Below are positions 1-11,124 of a stretch of 64,000 nt of DNA, in pieces. The first letter of the stretch is position 1. The number at the start of each line of letters is the position of its first letter. Source of the DNA: Epiperipatus broadwayi. Lineage: Eukaryota > Onychophora > Udeonychophora > Euonychophora > Peripatidae. The notes under the pieces are model-generated. The model searched no databases and had not been told where the DNA came from. It worked only from the letters and a program-made list of their open reading frames with translations. Location: the NCBI GenBank assembly GCA_028023455.1, contig JAQFVV010000151.1:2535097-2599096 (forward strand), in the 5' to 3' direction. A program made the position numbers and the translations under genes.

Positions 1-1290
1 AATATTTCTTTTCCATTTTTTAGTTTTATATAGTTCCAGAACTATGAATAAAAAAAGTTTAGACACAATTTAATATCACTAGATGGCGTACCATAAAGAA
101 TATTGAATCCAAAAAATTCACTATTATTTTTGCTTGGTTCACAATCTCTAAGAAAATGTATTGTCATCAAGAATAGATAAGTATGCAAAGTTTCAACTAG
201 ATTGGAAATTGGGAAATGGGTAAAAATTGAGTTACAAGATTTCTCAGACAGACAAACATACAAAAAAAGAAAAAAAGTGTTCTGGTTAAACATGTTAAGA
301 AGTCTAATAAGATATAGATGTTTAAATACTAATATATCATCTATCTATGAAAATTTACCTAATTTGTTAATAGAAGTATATGAGGATATATACATATTGC
401 CTTGAAAATATCTGATAGATATATCAATAGTTTAAAGATATTCTTTTTATCAAATATTTTTTTGCTTACTTGATTACAATTTAGTTAGAATTAACATATA
501 GAATATTTATCTTAGATAGATCTACACTATTTGGTACAATGGCAAATTAATAGATCCCAATATTAAAGGTTCCTACAGGTTCCTATAGCAAATCTCAATC
601 TATCACATCTGGTACTAGAATATCATGACCTCCTGGGCAACTAAATTCAAGAAATTACAAAATGATCTTACCATCATATTAAAATCCTGTTTTTGATCTT
701 TATCATGGCATTCCTCATCTAAACCCCACTGCACACAAATACCAGCTTGTAAAGCCAGATATCCTCTCTCACTATGCATGCATTTCGAAAATAACTTTCA
801 TTCTTCAGAAGAGCCAGAAGTCTCAAACATCCAAATTTCCATGTCCATTTTAGTAGCTTGATATTATTCACAGTACCACTTTTATGCAAGATAGGGACAG
901 GATTCTATTCTCTTTTAACACTTTATGGGAGGTTGAACAACATTTGTACTATATCTGTAGTCTATTTTATTAATGTTCCACCAGCCTCAAGCTATAAAAA
1001 TGCACTCAAAAATATAATAATTTTTAAAATCAAAAAAATTCAACAAGTACACACTTTAACTTTTATGAGTTGTTATAACTTCCTATTTTTATTACAAGGT
1101 ACAAATCAGAAGATAATTTGAAATAGAAAAATATTTTTGTATTGTGTATTAATTCAAAACAGAATTTAATTAATAGAAAAAACTTGAATATACTAGATTG
1201 GAATTACATTATAATGGATCATCACTAAATATTTAGAATAGACCATTAAATATCACATAGATCACTATTCTTTTTGCTTACACAAGCTGT
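1..1290. other. AT-rich stretch, no gene
   Basis: No reading frame has balanced amino-acid composition, and I recognise no repeat family. The short ORFs here are Ile/Phe/Asn-rich readings of AT-rich DNA. Confidence 0.5.
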
Positions 1291-1297
1291 TTTCACA

Positions 1298-1496
1298 TAG
1301 GCAAAACTCTCCATATAGTAGCGCAACTTAGTGCAAACCAGAGTAATCAGTAGATGCAGGAAGGTTTGTGCATAAAATTTCTATCTAGTGCCTATTATCC
1401 AATATCTCCAGTGGATGAGTAGGCACAAACCTTCCTGCATCCATTGATTACTCTGGCTTGCACTGTGTGGTGCTACTGCATGGAGAGTTTTACCTC
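1298..1496. repeat. Family A hairpin, about 72-bp inverted arms
   Basis: The left arm begins AGGCAAAACTCTCC and the right arm ends with its reverse complement. The arms run about 1299-1370 and 1421-1495, with a spacer of about 50 bp. They match the outer part of family A (see 56094-56462). The spacer keeps only the stem I strand CCAATATCTCCAG of the family ribozyme, so this is a deleted, folded-back copy. I see no flanking direct repeat. Confidence 0.8.
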
Positions 1497-1726
1497 TGTA
1501 TATATTTAGAATGAATATGTTTAGTGATGACAAAGATTTCGTACACCAATGTTAGTTTAATTGAATGGTTCATTAATTGGAAGTTCATGTGACATTCAAG
1601 TCTGGAAGTGACTCAGTTGAGTTACTATATAGGGAACTTTATCTCTCGAATTCATCACTCTATCATTGCAATTCTTGGTTTACCGACTTTCTCTAATATT
1701 TATTATTTGACGGTGTGTGTATATAA

Positions 1727-1784
1727 TATAAACAGAGAATATAGTTTTTATAATATAAACGGAGAATATAGTTTTTCTTTCTGT
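1727..1784 (+). repeat. Two-copy minisatellite, about 28 bp
   Basis: The unit containing RGAGAATATAGTTTTT with a TATAATATAAAC prefix occurs twice head to tail. Confidence 0.6.
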
Positions 1785-1939
1785 CCTTTTCATGTGTTAT
1801 GCCCTGTGTGACTTCGCACAATGGACTCAAGAACTAAATGTTCCTGGATCTAAGCCCGACCTATCATTTCCGGTCCTCAAACATCAATTAATATCGAGTG
1901 AATGGATAATTTATTGCTTGAGAGTTCATAATGGATTTG

Positions 1940-2060
1940 AGCACCGTAAGTGGTAGAGCTGGAAATGAGATTCATGGATTTTGCTCTCCAGAATTTGTCA
2001 CTTTACTAATGCACCAAACCATTCAAGATTCATGAGTAACTAACTAATCATTTAATTACG
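1940..2060 (+). repeat. Degenerate S2 SINE
   Basis: Keeps a TGGTAGAGCTGGAAATGAG-like stretch and the GCACCAAACC motif that marks the S2 family. Boundaries are soft and rearranged. Confidence 0.3.
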
Positions 2061-2097
2061 AATAGTTAATGATATAATACATTGTTTTTTTCATGTG

Positions 2098-2186
2098 TCA
2101 AAGCATCGGTCGGGAAGCGAACCGCAAACCCGGGACAACTGCTTGTAAGGCAGCTATGCTGACCACTCGACCACCAATGCTTGACT
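2098..2186 (-). repeat. tRNA-derived SINE S1
   Basis: Read on the minus strand, this has an A-box-like TGGTCGAGTGGTCAGC, a CTGCCTTACAAGCAG hairpin where an anticodon arm would lie, and a B-box-like GGTTCGCTTCCC. GATGCTTTGACACATGAAAAA follows in part. Three other copies lie at 9279, 39055 and 45950. The B-box spacing and the shared oligo-A tail fit a pol III-transcribed SINE, not a working tRNA gene. Confidence 0.75.
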
Positions 2187-2189
2187 ATA

Positions 2190-2905
2190 ATACATTATTT
2201 ATTAAATTTCATTAAAAAAAAAAATTAACGCCAGAAAATTACGCGATGTATATATATGCACGATTACTTGCAGACTTTTTGCCAATTTATCAAAGTAACT
2301 TTTACAATACGGCTATAATTATTAAAGTGATCGGTAGTTTAGCAATCTTGAACAGATCTTGTAAATTATCTGTTTTCCTTCAAATTGGTCGGTGATAAAC
2401 AAAATTGGCGATAAGTGATATTTGTCATATGTCGTGTGCCACTTGTGATAAACAACAGGTCACAATAGAAGAGACGATCGATTTTTAATCCATCAAAGTA
2501 CATAATTTAAATCTTAAACGACAAAGTGAAATTAATATTAAGTGAATATATACATATATCTTATTTGTCTAAATATATTTTTAGAAATTAAAAGAATCAA
2601 ATTGTTCATTTCAAAACATAATTTATTCAAAAGGTATGTTACATTATTGAACAAGAAAAAGAAAAACAGATGACATAAGAAGAGGTTAATGTTATTATAT
2701 ATGATTTTCTAATCATGAATGATCTTCTATTACAAGTAAATTGTTATAAGAAGCACAAGAGTACGGAGTAGTCAAGATTACTTTGATAATATGAATTAGA
2801 TATATCAAAGATTTAATGGGTGGGGGCATTATTGGGTTTAGTGACCCAAACACAACCTGACTTGTTTAGGGGATAAGTTAGTATGTGTGTTAACTACAAT
2901 TGTAG
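2190..2905. other. AT-rich stretch, no gene
   Basis: Contains a short oligo-A run near 2213-2224. I see no recognisable coding sequence or repeat. Confidence 0.4.
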
Positions 2906-2909
2906 TCAA

Positions 2910-3257
2910 TTATGTTGTTGAGAATAGCGACCATGTGTCATTGAAAGTTTTGATTGTGGAGAAGAGCTCATCTCGCTTTTTAATTTCTTTGATTAGATGT
3001 ATGAATAGGGAGCTTGGGTTTGGTTGTGGCAATTGAATTAGCATTTTACCTCTGACTATCCAAAGTTCTTGCAGGATGAATAAAGAAATTCTAATAGTGC
3101 CAGACTGCATTGCCTTGTGCAGTGATAATATGAGCTCACTATTAATTGTGACTTTGGAGATGAAGAGTTTTCTTGTAGGTTTCATCTGTGGATATTTATA
3201 AATGATATGATCAATTGATTCATATTCCATTGAGCACAGACTGCAGATTAGATTGAT
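2910..3257 (-). pseudogene. LINE C-terminal fragment with zinc-knuckle motif
   Basis: The minus frame starts with a CSLC segment, followed by an acidic stretch, IDHIIY and KYPQMKPTRKLF. This matches the Cys-x2-Cys ... His ... Cys zinc-knuckle region at the C-terminus of many non-LTR retrotransposon polyproteins, but the last Cys is replaced by Tyr. About 100 further codons are open and then stop near 2910. The composition (Leu, Lys, Ile with regular Trp) looks protein-like, unlike the AT-rich shadow frames. The fragment lies directly downstream (on the minus strand) of an S2 SINE head at 3265-3350, so it could be a chimera of the two. The LINE clade is not resolved. It is a relic with no upstream RT. 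Confidence 0.5.
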
Positions 3258-3264
3258 TATTGTT

Positions 3265-3350
3265 CAGAGCACCGGAAGTAACAGAATTGAGCATGGTCCA
3301 CAGACTTAGAGTTCTCGGATCTGTCACTCCTACTACTGCACAAAGTCATG
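3265..3350 (-). repeat. S2 SINE (tRNA-derived), minus strand
   Basis: The minus strand reads TTTGTGCAGTAGTAGGAGTG, then GACAGATCCGAGAACTC, then a CTTCCGGTGC end. This is the S2 head and the S2 consensus 'AGTGGYAGAGTGRCAGACTC'. Confidence 0.55.
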
Positions 3351-3359
3351 CAAACTACA

Positions 3360-3440
3360 GATTCTTCATCATCATCATTTCCAATCATCAATCCACTGCA
3401 GAATACAGATCTTTTCAAATTTAATCCAGTTTCAGTATTT
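3360..3440 (-). pseudogene. RTE-like LINE 3' tail
   Basis: The minus frame reads WIKFEKICILQWID followed by a GATGATGATGA tail. This matches the C-terminal end (GEIFILQWID plus GATGAT repeat) of the better copies at 25372 and 49742. Only the last 20 or so codons remain. Confidence 0.7.
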
Positions 3441-3514
3441 AAGACTTGTTCAGTATTTATTAGTACAACTACAATTTGATTTATAACCTTCACTCATCCA
3501 CTTACAGATACATA

Positions 3515-3830
3515 GAGGCTAAACTTCCATACAGTAGCACTACCAGTGCAAGCTAGAGTAATCAATAGATGCAAGAAGGTTTGTGCATAAAATCATAATC
3601 TAGTACCTATTGATCCATTATCCCAGACTAGTTTCTAGCTTGTGATTTTCATCATTGCGGAGCCTTTGGATATGAGAGCAGTGCACCCAGATCTTAGGAT
3701 CTAATGCAACCAACCCTCTGGCAGCCACGTTTTACCTTATTAGCTACCTATAAAGCTTTGAGTGCAAAATGAAACACAATAATGTTTTCAATTCAAGTTC
3801 ATCAACTTGTATAGTTGTATACAACTACAT
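3515..3830 (-). repeat. Family A copy with decayed hammerhead
   Basis: Starts with GAGGCTAAACTTCCATACAG at 3515 and continues through the family body. On the minus strand the ribozyme region (about 3610-3672) keeps GAAACTAGTCTGGGAT, but CTGATGA has become AATGATGA, so it should be inactive. A weak partial repeat, TACAGATA, lies on both sides. Confidence 0.75.
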
Positions 3831-3879
3831 AGCTGTATACAGATAAATGCATAAATGATCATTACTAATCATTTATCAA

Positions 3880-4965
3880 ATTAGATATTGCTACTAGCCC
3901 AGGTATAAACTTTCCATTTCAATTATTACAGATAAGAAAGTTTCTGTACATTCATAATAGTGGATCCTAGTTCTCTGAGACTAATCTGGTTCATTTATAC
4001 TCCATTTAAGGATAGCAATCTTGCTATGATCAACAATTAGATGTCTAAAGTTGGTTTTGTGCTCGTGATAGAAAACAATTTTGGCTTACTTGAAAATATA
4101 CAGTGAGCCAGGAAAATAACTTCATGACATATTTGGAATTAAACGTTCAATCATAGATATGGTAGATGGTGCATTGGGCATTATACCGTGAACTCTTAAT
4201 AAAGCCTAACCTAAATTACTAGCTCTAATATAATAATGATCAAACAGATTTATTTCTTAGAGGTTGATAAGAATTTGAGCTATAGGGATGACAATGAGTC
4301 ATGATCCATGGATCGTGAATTCCAGATTCTGGCATTACATCACTGCCCAAACTTCTTAGGACAATTACTAGCTCTTAAGATTAGCTATAAGATAATATAT
4401 ATACATCTTGATTTATGATTTTATTTTTTAAATCGAAACTCATAGTTTTTTTTATTATCAACAAAGTCATATTTAGTTTACTAAATATCTTAAAATTCAC
4501 TTTTATTACAACCTATTAAATATTTGTTATGCAAACATTCTTAAGATCTTGTTATGGAAACTTTCCTAATTCGTAGAAGCAGTTTTCATCAAAAGACAAT
4601 TTCCTTTTAACCAGCGCTGACATTTACGGTATTACAAAGAGTAATAAAACCATTTTAATTTCACAGTAAGAGAAAAAAAATAAAAGCAATTAACATATAA
4701 CAAACTGTTGATTTGAAATGCATTATTTTTTCTTCAATAAAATAAACTATAAAACCAATAGTTGTTTTAAAAAGTTTTCAAAAAGAATAATCTAAATTTA
4801 AATACGAAACGGAACATTAAAATAATATCCTATGATTATTTTTTGCTAAATACGGGTGCGAATTGCTTATCACGTGATGATAATTTCACTATTAAAAATA
4901 AAGTACGCTATATATATATTAAATCAGCATAATCTTTATATTAAATAAATCAACAATTATTTATA
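3880..4965. other. AT-rich stretch with a weak S2 relic at 4290-4370
   Basis: No gene seen. The segment ATCCATGGATCGTGAATTCC with a following TCTGGCATTAC resembles the B-box side of the S2 SINE. Confidence 0.35.
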
Positions 4966-4969
4966 TATT

Positions 4970-5072
4970 GTCAAGGTAACACTGCAATCTACAATTAGAA
5001 CTAATATATAGGGGTTTGAACTCGATTTATATATTAAAATTAGAGCCAATTGTAGTGTTACCATGACAACAG
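4970..5072. repeat. Inverted repeat, arms about 45 bp
   Basis: The left arm (4970-5016) with TTGTCAAGGTAACACTGCAA pairs with the right arm ending GTAGTGTTACCATGACAAC (5029-5072). The central spacer is about 12 bp. It has no coding content and no ribozyme core. Confidence 0.75.
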
Positions 5073-5404
5073 ATAGCTGATATTTTGCGGAGATGTAATT
5101 TACATATAATAACCAGTAACTATTAGCACTTGTGGTTTATTGTATAAAAATCCATACCAGCTTATTTTCGAAGTGGCTTTAAATTTAAAATTTTAGAATA
5201 AATTAAGAGTTAATAATATTGATCGAGTGTTACTATGTGGATTTGATACATTTTGCCTACTTACTCCTACCTGCATTCGTACAGAGAACTTCACATATAT
5301 AATAAATCATCTACTAAACATACAATGTCATGCTCGTGATGTGATGCACTGTAACTTCTTATATGGAGTCAAGAATCTCTCAGCAATTACACCCAGAGAA
5401 ACCT

Positions 5405-6235
5405 GTTAGCCACTTTGACTTCCCCTTTCCATTCCCCACCCCAAGTTTTCCCATATTCTTCTCTATCCTGCTCCATTCCATTTCCACAATATAATCTTTG
5501 TCAACTCCATGGCTTTTATATCTAAAAAACCCTTATCTTTTCCCAAACCCATCATAAAAACCAATAAGCCACTTTCTGTAGAATTACTTTGTTCATATTT
5601 ATTCTTCCACAACTTCATTATTTGTAACCTTTTTGCTTTCAGGCATTTGTATTCAATTAACAGATGCCTAATATTTTCTATGCGTTTTTACACAACTTTC
5701 AGACTAAATCAACCATATTTTTTTGATTTATGTGTACATTCCCTTGCTAAAGATCCAGTTTGAGCCTTAAACACTAAACTACTTTTCTTGCTATTATCAT
5801 AAATTAGCTCACAGCCAATATTCTGTTTACTTCTATAAATATTTAAATTCTTTTTACCCTCCATACTAGCTCTCCATCTCCCTATTCTTTATTAATGCAT
5901 CTATTCTTCTATCCTATTCCTTAACACTATAATGCGCAACAATTCTCCTAACACAGTCATCCCACCATTTGTATAGGTATACTGACATAAATTCTTTATC
6001 TAAATCTTCTGCATAACACATTACCTTTCACACCCATCTTGTTGCCTGCCCTTTATTCATAACCCAGTTAAATACTATTTTGGCTATTCTTTTATTATCC
6101 ATAAACTGAAATCTACTGAACATTTTTATTTTGCTTTTTGCATCTCTCATATAAAAACTTGACCATCCCATATCTCCTTGAATTCACCATTACACTTTTA
6201 CAATGAAAAATAAATGTCAGTAGTGCCCTCTACTT
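5405..6235 (-). pseudogene. Decayed LINE, C-terminal domain
   Basis: The minus strand gives one long relic frame with a few stops. From its start it reads MDNKRIAKIVFNWVM, then a TRWV segment, YLYKWWDDCVRRIVAHYS, later CELIYDNSKKSSLVFKAQTG, then IENIRHLLIEYKCLKAKRLQ. This order (post-RT thumb with regular Trp, then an HLLIExxxLxxxR knuckle-like segment) is typical of the C-terminal third of non-LTR retrotransposons. It differs from the RTE-like copies in this window. The zinc-knuckle Cys residues are mostly lost. The RT core is not visible beyond 6235. Confidence 0.55.
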
Positions 6236-6244
6236 CATTTATTT

Positions 6245-6560
6245 AAAATTTAGTTATATTTTAAATACAATACACATGACCACACGTATGCAAAAAAGAT
6301 AAATGATCTACAATATATGTATTTCATGCTGAACCAGCCCTATCAGTTGGTCCAGATCACCATAACGAACAAGCTTTAATCTACTCCACCGTACAAGTCT
6401 TCAGCATACATATCACTGAAAATCTGATGATGAATACCCTAAATTCTTGTTAATGCCAATATTATTGTTAGGCTCATGTTGACTTTAAGTCAATCTGACT
6501 CTTCATGTATAAGACCTTGTCCATTTAAATACACAGAAGAGGGACGAGCAGTACAAGCTC
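6245..6560 (-). repeat. Family F repeat with damaged hammerhead
   Basis: The minus orientation carries GGTGATCTGGACCAACTGAT, but the core has a one-base loss (CTGATAG for CTGATGA), so it is probably inactive. The body downstream (CTGATGATGAATACCC, then TTCATGTATAAGACC) matches the long F copy at 12595-12965, which helps define the element's full body. Confidence 0.7.
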
Positions 6561-6619
6561 AATTTTTAATATTTTATATATATATGGGGCTCAGATGTAA
6601 TTTAGGGGTTTAAACCCAG

Positions 6620-6905
6620 ACTTTCAAGCTCTCTTCAGTCATCCACTCTATACTCATACAACCAATACATATGACCATCCATATGTGAAAAAGATAAATG
6701 ATTTCAATATATAAATCAAGCACTGATTATATATATATATGAGGGAGATGGTGATCTGGACCAACTGATGAGTGCTGGTTCAGCATGAAATATATATATA
6801 TATATATATTAGAGATCAAATTATCTTTTTCACATATTTGTGATCATGTATGTTGGTTGTATGAGACCAAGTGGATAGCTGAAGGGTGCTTTAAACTTTA
6901 GTTGT
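6620..6905. repeat. Family F palindrome with hammerhead at centre
   Basis: The left arm (about 6622-6705) is the reverse complement of the right arm (about 6810-6900). Shared landmarks are AAACCCAGACTTTCAAGC-like and TTTTTCACATAT segments. The plus-strand ribozyme at about 6750-6800 has CTGATGA at 6765-6771 and a GTGCTG/CAGCAT stem II, then GAAA, but the stem III region has turned into a (TA)n run. Confidence 0.65.
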
Positions 6906-7194
6906 AAGTGAAAAATTATGTAACTAAAGAATTTAAAAGGCTGAAAATAGTATTGAATTAAATATATTGCTAGAAAATATTATAATCAGCGGGTAGTTTA
7001 AGTTCTAAACTGACTTTCAAGAATGTAAGAGAAGTGGAGAAAGAGACCATGTGTAACATTGTAGAAAAGCTGTGATTTAGAAAAAGTGGCTTAAAGTCAG
7101 AAAAATTTATTATTATATAATAAATTTCTATTATCTACAGCACTGAGATTATTTCATCTGAGTTTAGATTATGGAATTGGTGAGGGAGGATTTG

Positions 7195-7352
7195 GACTTA
7201 CATAATAGAAAGAGACCACATGTGTGATGGATGAATGAAATAAAAAAGTGTGCTGGAGTGATATGGAGAAGAGAGGTTAGAGATCAGAGAAGATGGATTG
7301 AACTTGGAGGGACCTTCATCCTGATTTCAGTTCAAAATGATGATGATGATAA
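7195..7352 (+). pseudogene. RTE-like LINE 3' fragment
   Basis: The frame reads RKRPHV, then WMNEIKKCAGVIWRREVRDQ, then RRWIELGGTFIL, then a GATGATGATGATAAT tail. This is the last 45 or so codons of the element at 25372. It is severely 5'-truncated, as is usual for LINE insertions. Confidence 0.8.
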
Positions 7353-7796
7353 TGTGGGGAGAGATACATTAAAAAAAATTATGTGAAAAATTTTACCTGA
7401 TGATCTTTACACACGTTTAGTCCGAAGCCATGAATTAAATAGCACTATCAACTAGTATATATTAATTACTCAAGCTTACAGTAAGTAATTCGAGTAAAAT
7501 AAGCAATCATGTCATATTCTATTGCTTTAAAATATTGAAAAAATAATGGTATTGTTTAAATCTTGCAGTCTGTAACATTATAATAAACTAGCAATTGAAT
7601 CATAATTATCCTAAATTTCATAAAAGCATTTCATGTAAGATATCCACACTAGAGTCTGACAAAAATAAATGCATTTGAAAAGATAGCTGTACTTATTTTG
7701 AAAGATACACTCCATTAATATCAAATCTATTAGCAACTGCTGTGACAAAAAACTTTCTGGAAGAAACAAAACATCTATATTAAAAACAAAACAAAA

Positions 7797-8057
7797 ATGA
7801 CAAACAATGATGACTTACCTTCTATAAGAACTGACAATAAAGAAGATGTTAGCAAGAATCAATATCAGCATATAAAGATAATGAAAATAAAGAGTAACAA
7901 AAGAATGACAAACAATGATGACTTACCTTCTATAAGAACTGACAATAAAGAAGATGTTAGCAAGAATCACATGCGTATAAAAATGCGATAGTAGGGACCT
8001 CTACAGGTCTTAAACCACAAGCTTACTCTTTAAGGTAATGAAAATAAAGAGTAACAA
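7797..8057 (+). repeat. 108-bp tandem duplication plus D-like module
   Basis: The segment from ATGACAAACAATGATGACTT to AGCAAGAATC occurs at 7797 and again at 7905. AATGAAAATAAAGAGTAACA also repeats at about 7879 and 8037. In between, 7968-8035 matches 43156-43220 (GCGATAGTAGGGACCTCTAC, then CCACAAGCTTAC). Confidence 0.7.
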
Positions 8058-8099
8058 ATGAAAAGCAAAAGAGTGATAACAGAAAAGGTGAATTTTAAA

Positions 8100-8400
8100 A
8101 GGGAAGGAGGATCTTTCAAGTTGTCATAAGTTCTTTTCTATTGTTCAGTAAGATAGATAAATAATCAAAAAGGAATAGTTTAATAAACTTTATGGATTTC
8201 CAATCCTTTTTCTAAATGTAGGGGATATTGAAACTCTGAATGTTTTATTAAAAACTGAAAAACTATTTATTTTGGTTTTGTTGCAGTTTGTTTGCTGATA
8301 GACAAAATTTGGAATATCCAACTTTATAACTGATTTTAAAATCTGGTAAAAATTAAATTCTGAAATCCCAAATGTAAGAAGAATATAACTGAAAATTATT
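8100..8400. other. AT-rich stretch, no gene
   Basis: I see no recognisable coding sequence or repeat here. Confidence 0.4.
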
Positions 8401-8402
8401 CT

Positions 8403-8675
8403 TTCCTATTACAGAAATAAAAGATCCTCACTGGAAAAAGAACTCAATAAAATAAAATCCTGGCTTAAGAAAATACCTGCTAATTATAAGAATAATAAAA
8501 AGGCATTTGAGATTTTTTGGACATAATTACTTTTATTTAAAGAAAATCTTCCATCCTGTGATCAGTTATGTGTTATAACAACCTTAGAAAAAAAGTTTTT
8601 GGTTGATTTTGTTCCTGTTACTGAAAAATTCAACCCATTTCATTCATTTTGTGAAAAATTACATCAAAAATAAAT
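8403..8675 (+). pseudogene. Unrecognised coding-like relic, one stop
   Basis: One frame stays open for nearly 90 codons, broken by a single TAA near 8524. It reads RNKRSSLEKELNKIKSWLKK near the start and TTLEKKFLVDFVPVTEKFNP near the end. A pyrimidine-rich stretch ending CTATTACAG lies just upstream and could be a splice acceptor. The Lys/Asn-rich composition means chance cannot be excluded. I do not recognise a family. An unrelated 60-codon ORF at 8815-8997 follows and is weaker. Confidence 0.2.
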
Positions 8676-9278
8676 TGGTAAATATTAAAACTTAAAATAT
8701 ATAGGTTTTCTATTATTATTTCCACCCATTAAACAAATACATGAAATAGAGATGTCAATTGATGTAAAGACATCTTTGGAAAATTACTGATATACCCATA
8801 GAAAAAAATGGATAATGATGTCTATAAATCACTTCCAGTGTGGTCAAGAATGTGACATTGCTATAACCATGACCAGTACAGAAGGCGATATTCATGAGAA
8901 AATCAAAATTAATCCCAAGTTTTTTTATCTACTTTTGTTCAAGTCATTCTCTCAATTTTTTTGGATTCATTCTTCTGAAAGAATTATATTTTTTTAAATT
9001 TTATCTCACTATCAGAAAATTCAATAGAATATAGGTAAACAATATAAAGATTTTTCTACTCAAGATATTAATTTTTATTAAGAAACACAATGGCAAATTT
9101 ATTAAAAGTTTATTTCATCTTTGAAGTGCTTTGTGACCTCTCCCTATCCCTTCCAAAAATGATCACAATTATCAACTGAGATTTCAATTTTTCTTATCTG
9201 AACTTTTTTTTTTTTAGTTTATTGATGAAATGGTTTTAATAAATTTATTCTGATACACAAAATATTTTAAAGCTGTGT

Positions 9279-9385
9279 TGCATTGGTGGTTGAGAGGTCA
9301 GCGCGACTGCCTTGCACATGCAGGCAGTTGCCTGGGTTGCGGGTTCACGTCCCGGCCGATGCTATGACACTTAAAAAAAAAAAAA
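9279..9385 (+). repeat. tRNA-derived SINE S1
   Basis: TGGTGGTTGAGAGGTCAGC (A box region) is followed by a CTGCCTTGCACATGCAGGCAG hairpin region and the B-box GGTTCACGTCCC. It ends GATGCTATGACACTT plus a 13-A tail. This is the most GC-rich and best-preserved S1 copy in the window. Confidence 0.8.
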
Positions 9386-9484
9386 ATTTAAAGCTTAGAT
9401 TTAATCTTTTGTAAGATTTTTTCATTATGCCATTTTTTAATTGTAAAATATATCTAATAAATATATCAAAACATGCTTAGATAT

Positions 9485-9775
9485 ATATAAAAATTATTCT
9501 TTATGCATAAACTGCAAAAAACAGTAGCAAAAATTCAAAAAACATTAACCACAAAAACTATTTGCCAAGTGTTTTCGGTACCGTGTATCAGAATCATGGT
9601 GACATATTGGAACTGAGTGGTTAATATTCCAGTGCATGCTCAGTTCCAATATGTTACCATGATACTGGAACCGAAACTGTTTGACAAATAGTTTTTGTGA
9701 TTAATGTTTTCTGAATTTTTACTACTCTGTTTATCACAGTTTATATGTGAAGAATAATTTTCATTATCTGACAGA
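9485..9775. repeat. Long imperfect palindrome (element E)
   Basis: Arms of about 130 bp (9490-9630 and 9645-9775) pair through CAAAAACTATTTGCCAA with its complement, and through GGAACTGAG with CTCAGTTCC at the centre. It has no CTGANGA...GAAA pair and no ORF. Confidence 0.75.
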
Positions 9776-9807
9776 GTTTTTGTATTACTTGTTTATATAT
9801 ATATATA

Positions 9808-11122
9808 GCAAATTTGTTAATCAAATCACACATAAGTGTGTAAACAAATAACAAAATGGCTACTATCATCCATATTAATTCCTAGACAAAATCAACAACC
9901 ATTTTGTTACTACACCTGGGTCTCGTTTTATGCGATAGATAAGTTCCTCAGAAAACACGTGCAAACGAAATCACACAAAAATAGACGTAACTTACATTGA
10001 AAGAGGGGGGATGCGGTCTGTGATTTTTCAAAATTCGTGTAAAAGCAAAGCACTAGTGTAAAATTACTTTAAAATTCGCGCAAAAAAAAAAATAAGGAAA
10101 TAAAATATGACTAATAAAAAATTTCAAATTTGAAAAAAATTGATACAAGACAAACTTTTTTTAACTATAATATTTAATTTTATTCAAAATAATATATTTT
10201 TATGCATAATTTACAGTACAGTAATTTACATTTTTTTATACACGTTTTAATTATTATAGCTATTTGCTGAAAAACACGTTCGTTTGCAAACTGGTCAATG
10301 GTTTTCTGGTGACAACGTAATTAGTAATTAATCTTTGAGACGATGATTTTATTAATTGTTTATGAAACTAACAACTAAAAATTAAATATTTATTTTTATC
10401 TTTAATTTTCAATTCCGTTTAAAAATCAAATTTCACATCACATTAATTTCAAGTCACCGTAAGTAATTTTAAATTGTTAATTACAATTAAAAATCAGATT
10501 TTAATTTTTAATTGTCAAATTTAATTGTGCCCACTGCTATTACTCACCTTTTAAAAACAAATTTGCGGACACTAAATGATTACGTTCTTTTTTAAAAAGT
10601 AAAAACAGAATGTGATTTAAAATGGAAAATTAACACGCACATGTTTGAACAAATTTACATTATAATCTTGTAAAATATAATGTGTATATACATAAAATGT
10701 GGAAATCATGATTTTAATTTCATTATTGCATAAAATCTTAATATTATAAAGCACTGAAAATATTGAAATTACTAAGATGAAAGTCGAATTCCAATAATGT
10801 GCTATTACTTTCAATATAACATAAGTGCGCAAAATTTATTATTTAGAGTAATAGCGCATTATCGGAATTCTACTTCCAGTGAAACATGAATCGTGTAACT
10901 TCAAAATCGTGTTAAATAAGTCCACGTAAAAAGAGACCCAGGTGTAGTTCTCATGTAGGTGGCTCTGGATATTAACATCAGTCCCCCTCCCATACACTAT
11001 CTTTGTTCCTATATAGTAACAAAATAAAATGATTGTTGGTTTTCTTTTATTAGTAAATGTGACTAGCTATTTAACCATTTAGTACTAGTGTATGATTCGA
11101 TTAACAAATATTGTGCCATTTT
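9808..11122. mobile_element. Non-autonomous element with terminal and nested inverted repeats
   Basis: The outer ends share TTTGTTAATC(A/G)AATCA in inverted orientation (9815 and about 11100). Inside, CTACACCTGGGTCTC at about 9914 is inverted at about 10945, which suggests an inner element within an outer one. A further hairpin at 10783-10877 pairs GAATTCC(A/G)ATAATG(T/C)GCTATTAC. There is no transposase frame in the 1.3 kb. The short ORFs inside are AT-rich noise. Confidence 0.5.
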
Positions 11123-11124
11123 TT

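Noticed and set aside
9279-9385. A functional tRNA gene
   Set aside because: A and B boxes are present, but the acceptor stem does not close, an oligo-A tail follows, and three other diverged copies exist. It is a SINE.
9485-9775. Hammerhead in palindrome E
   Set aside because: GAAAC occurs, but there is no CTGANGA upstream at the right distance.
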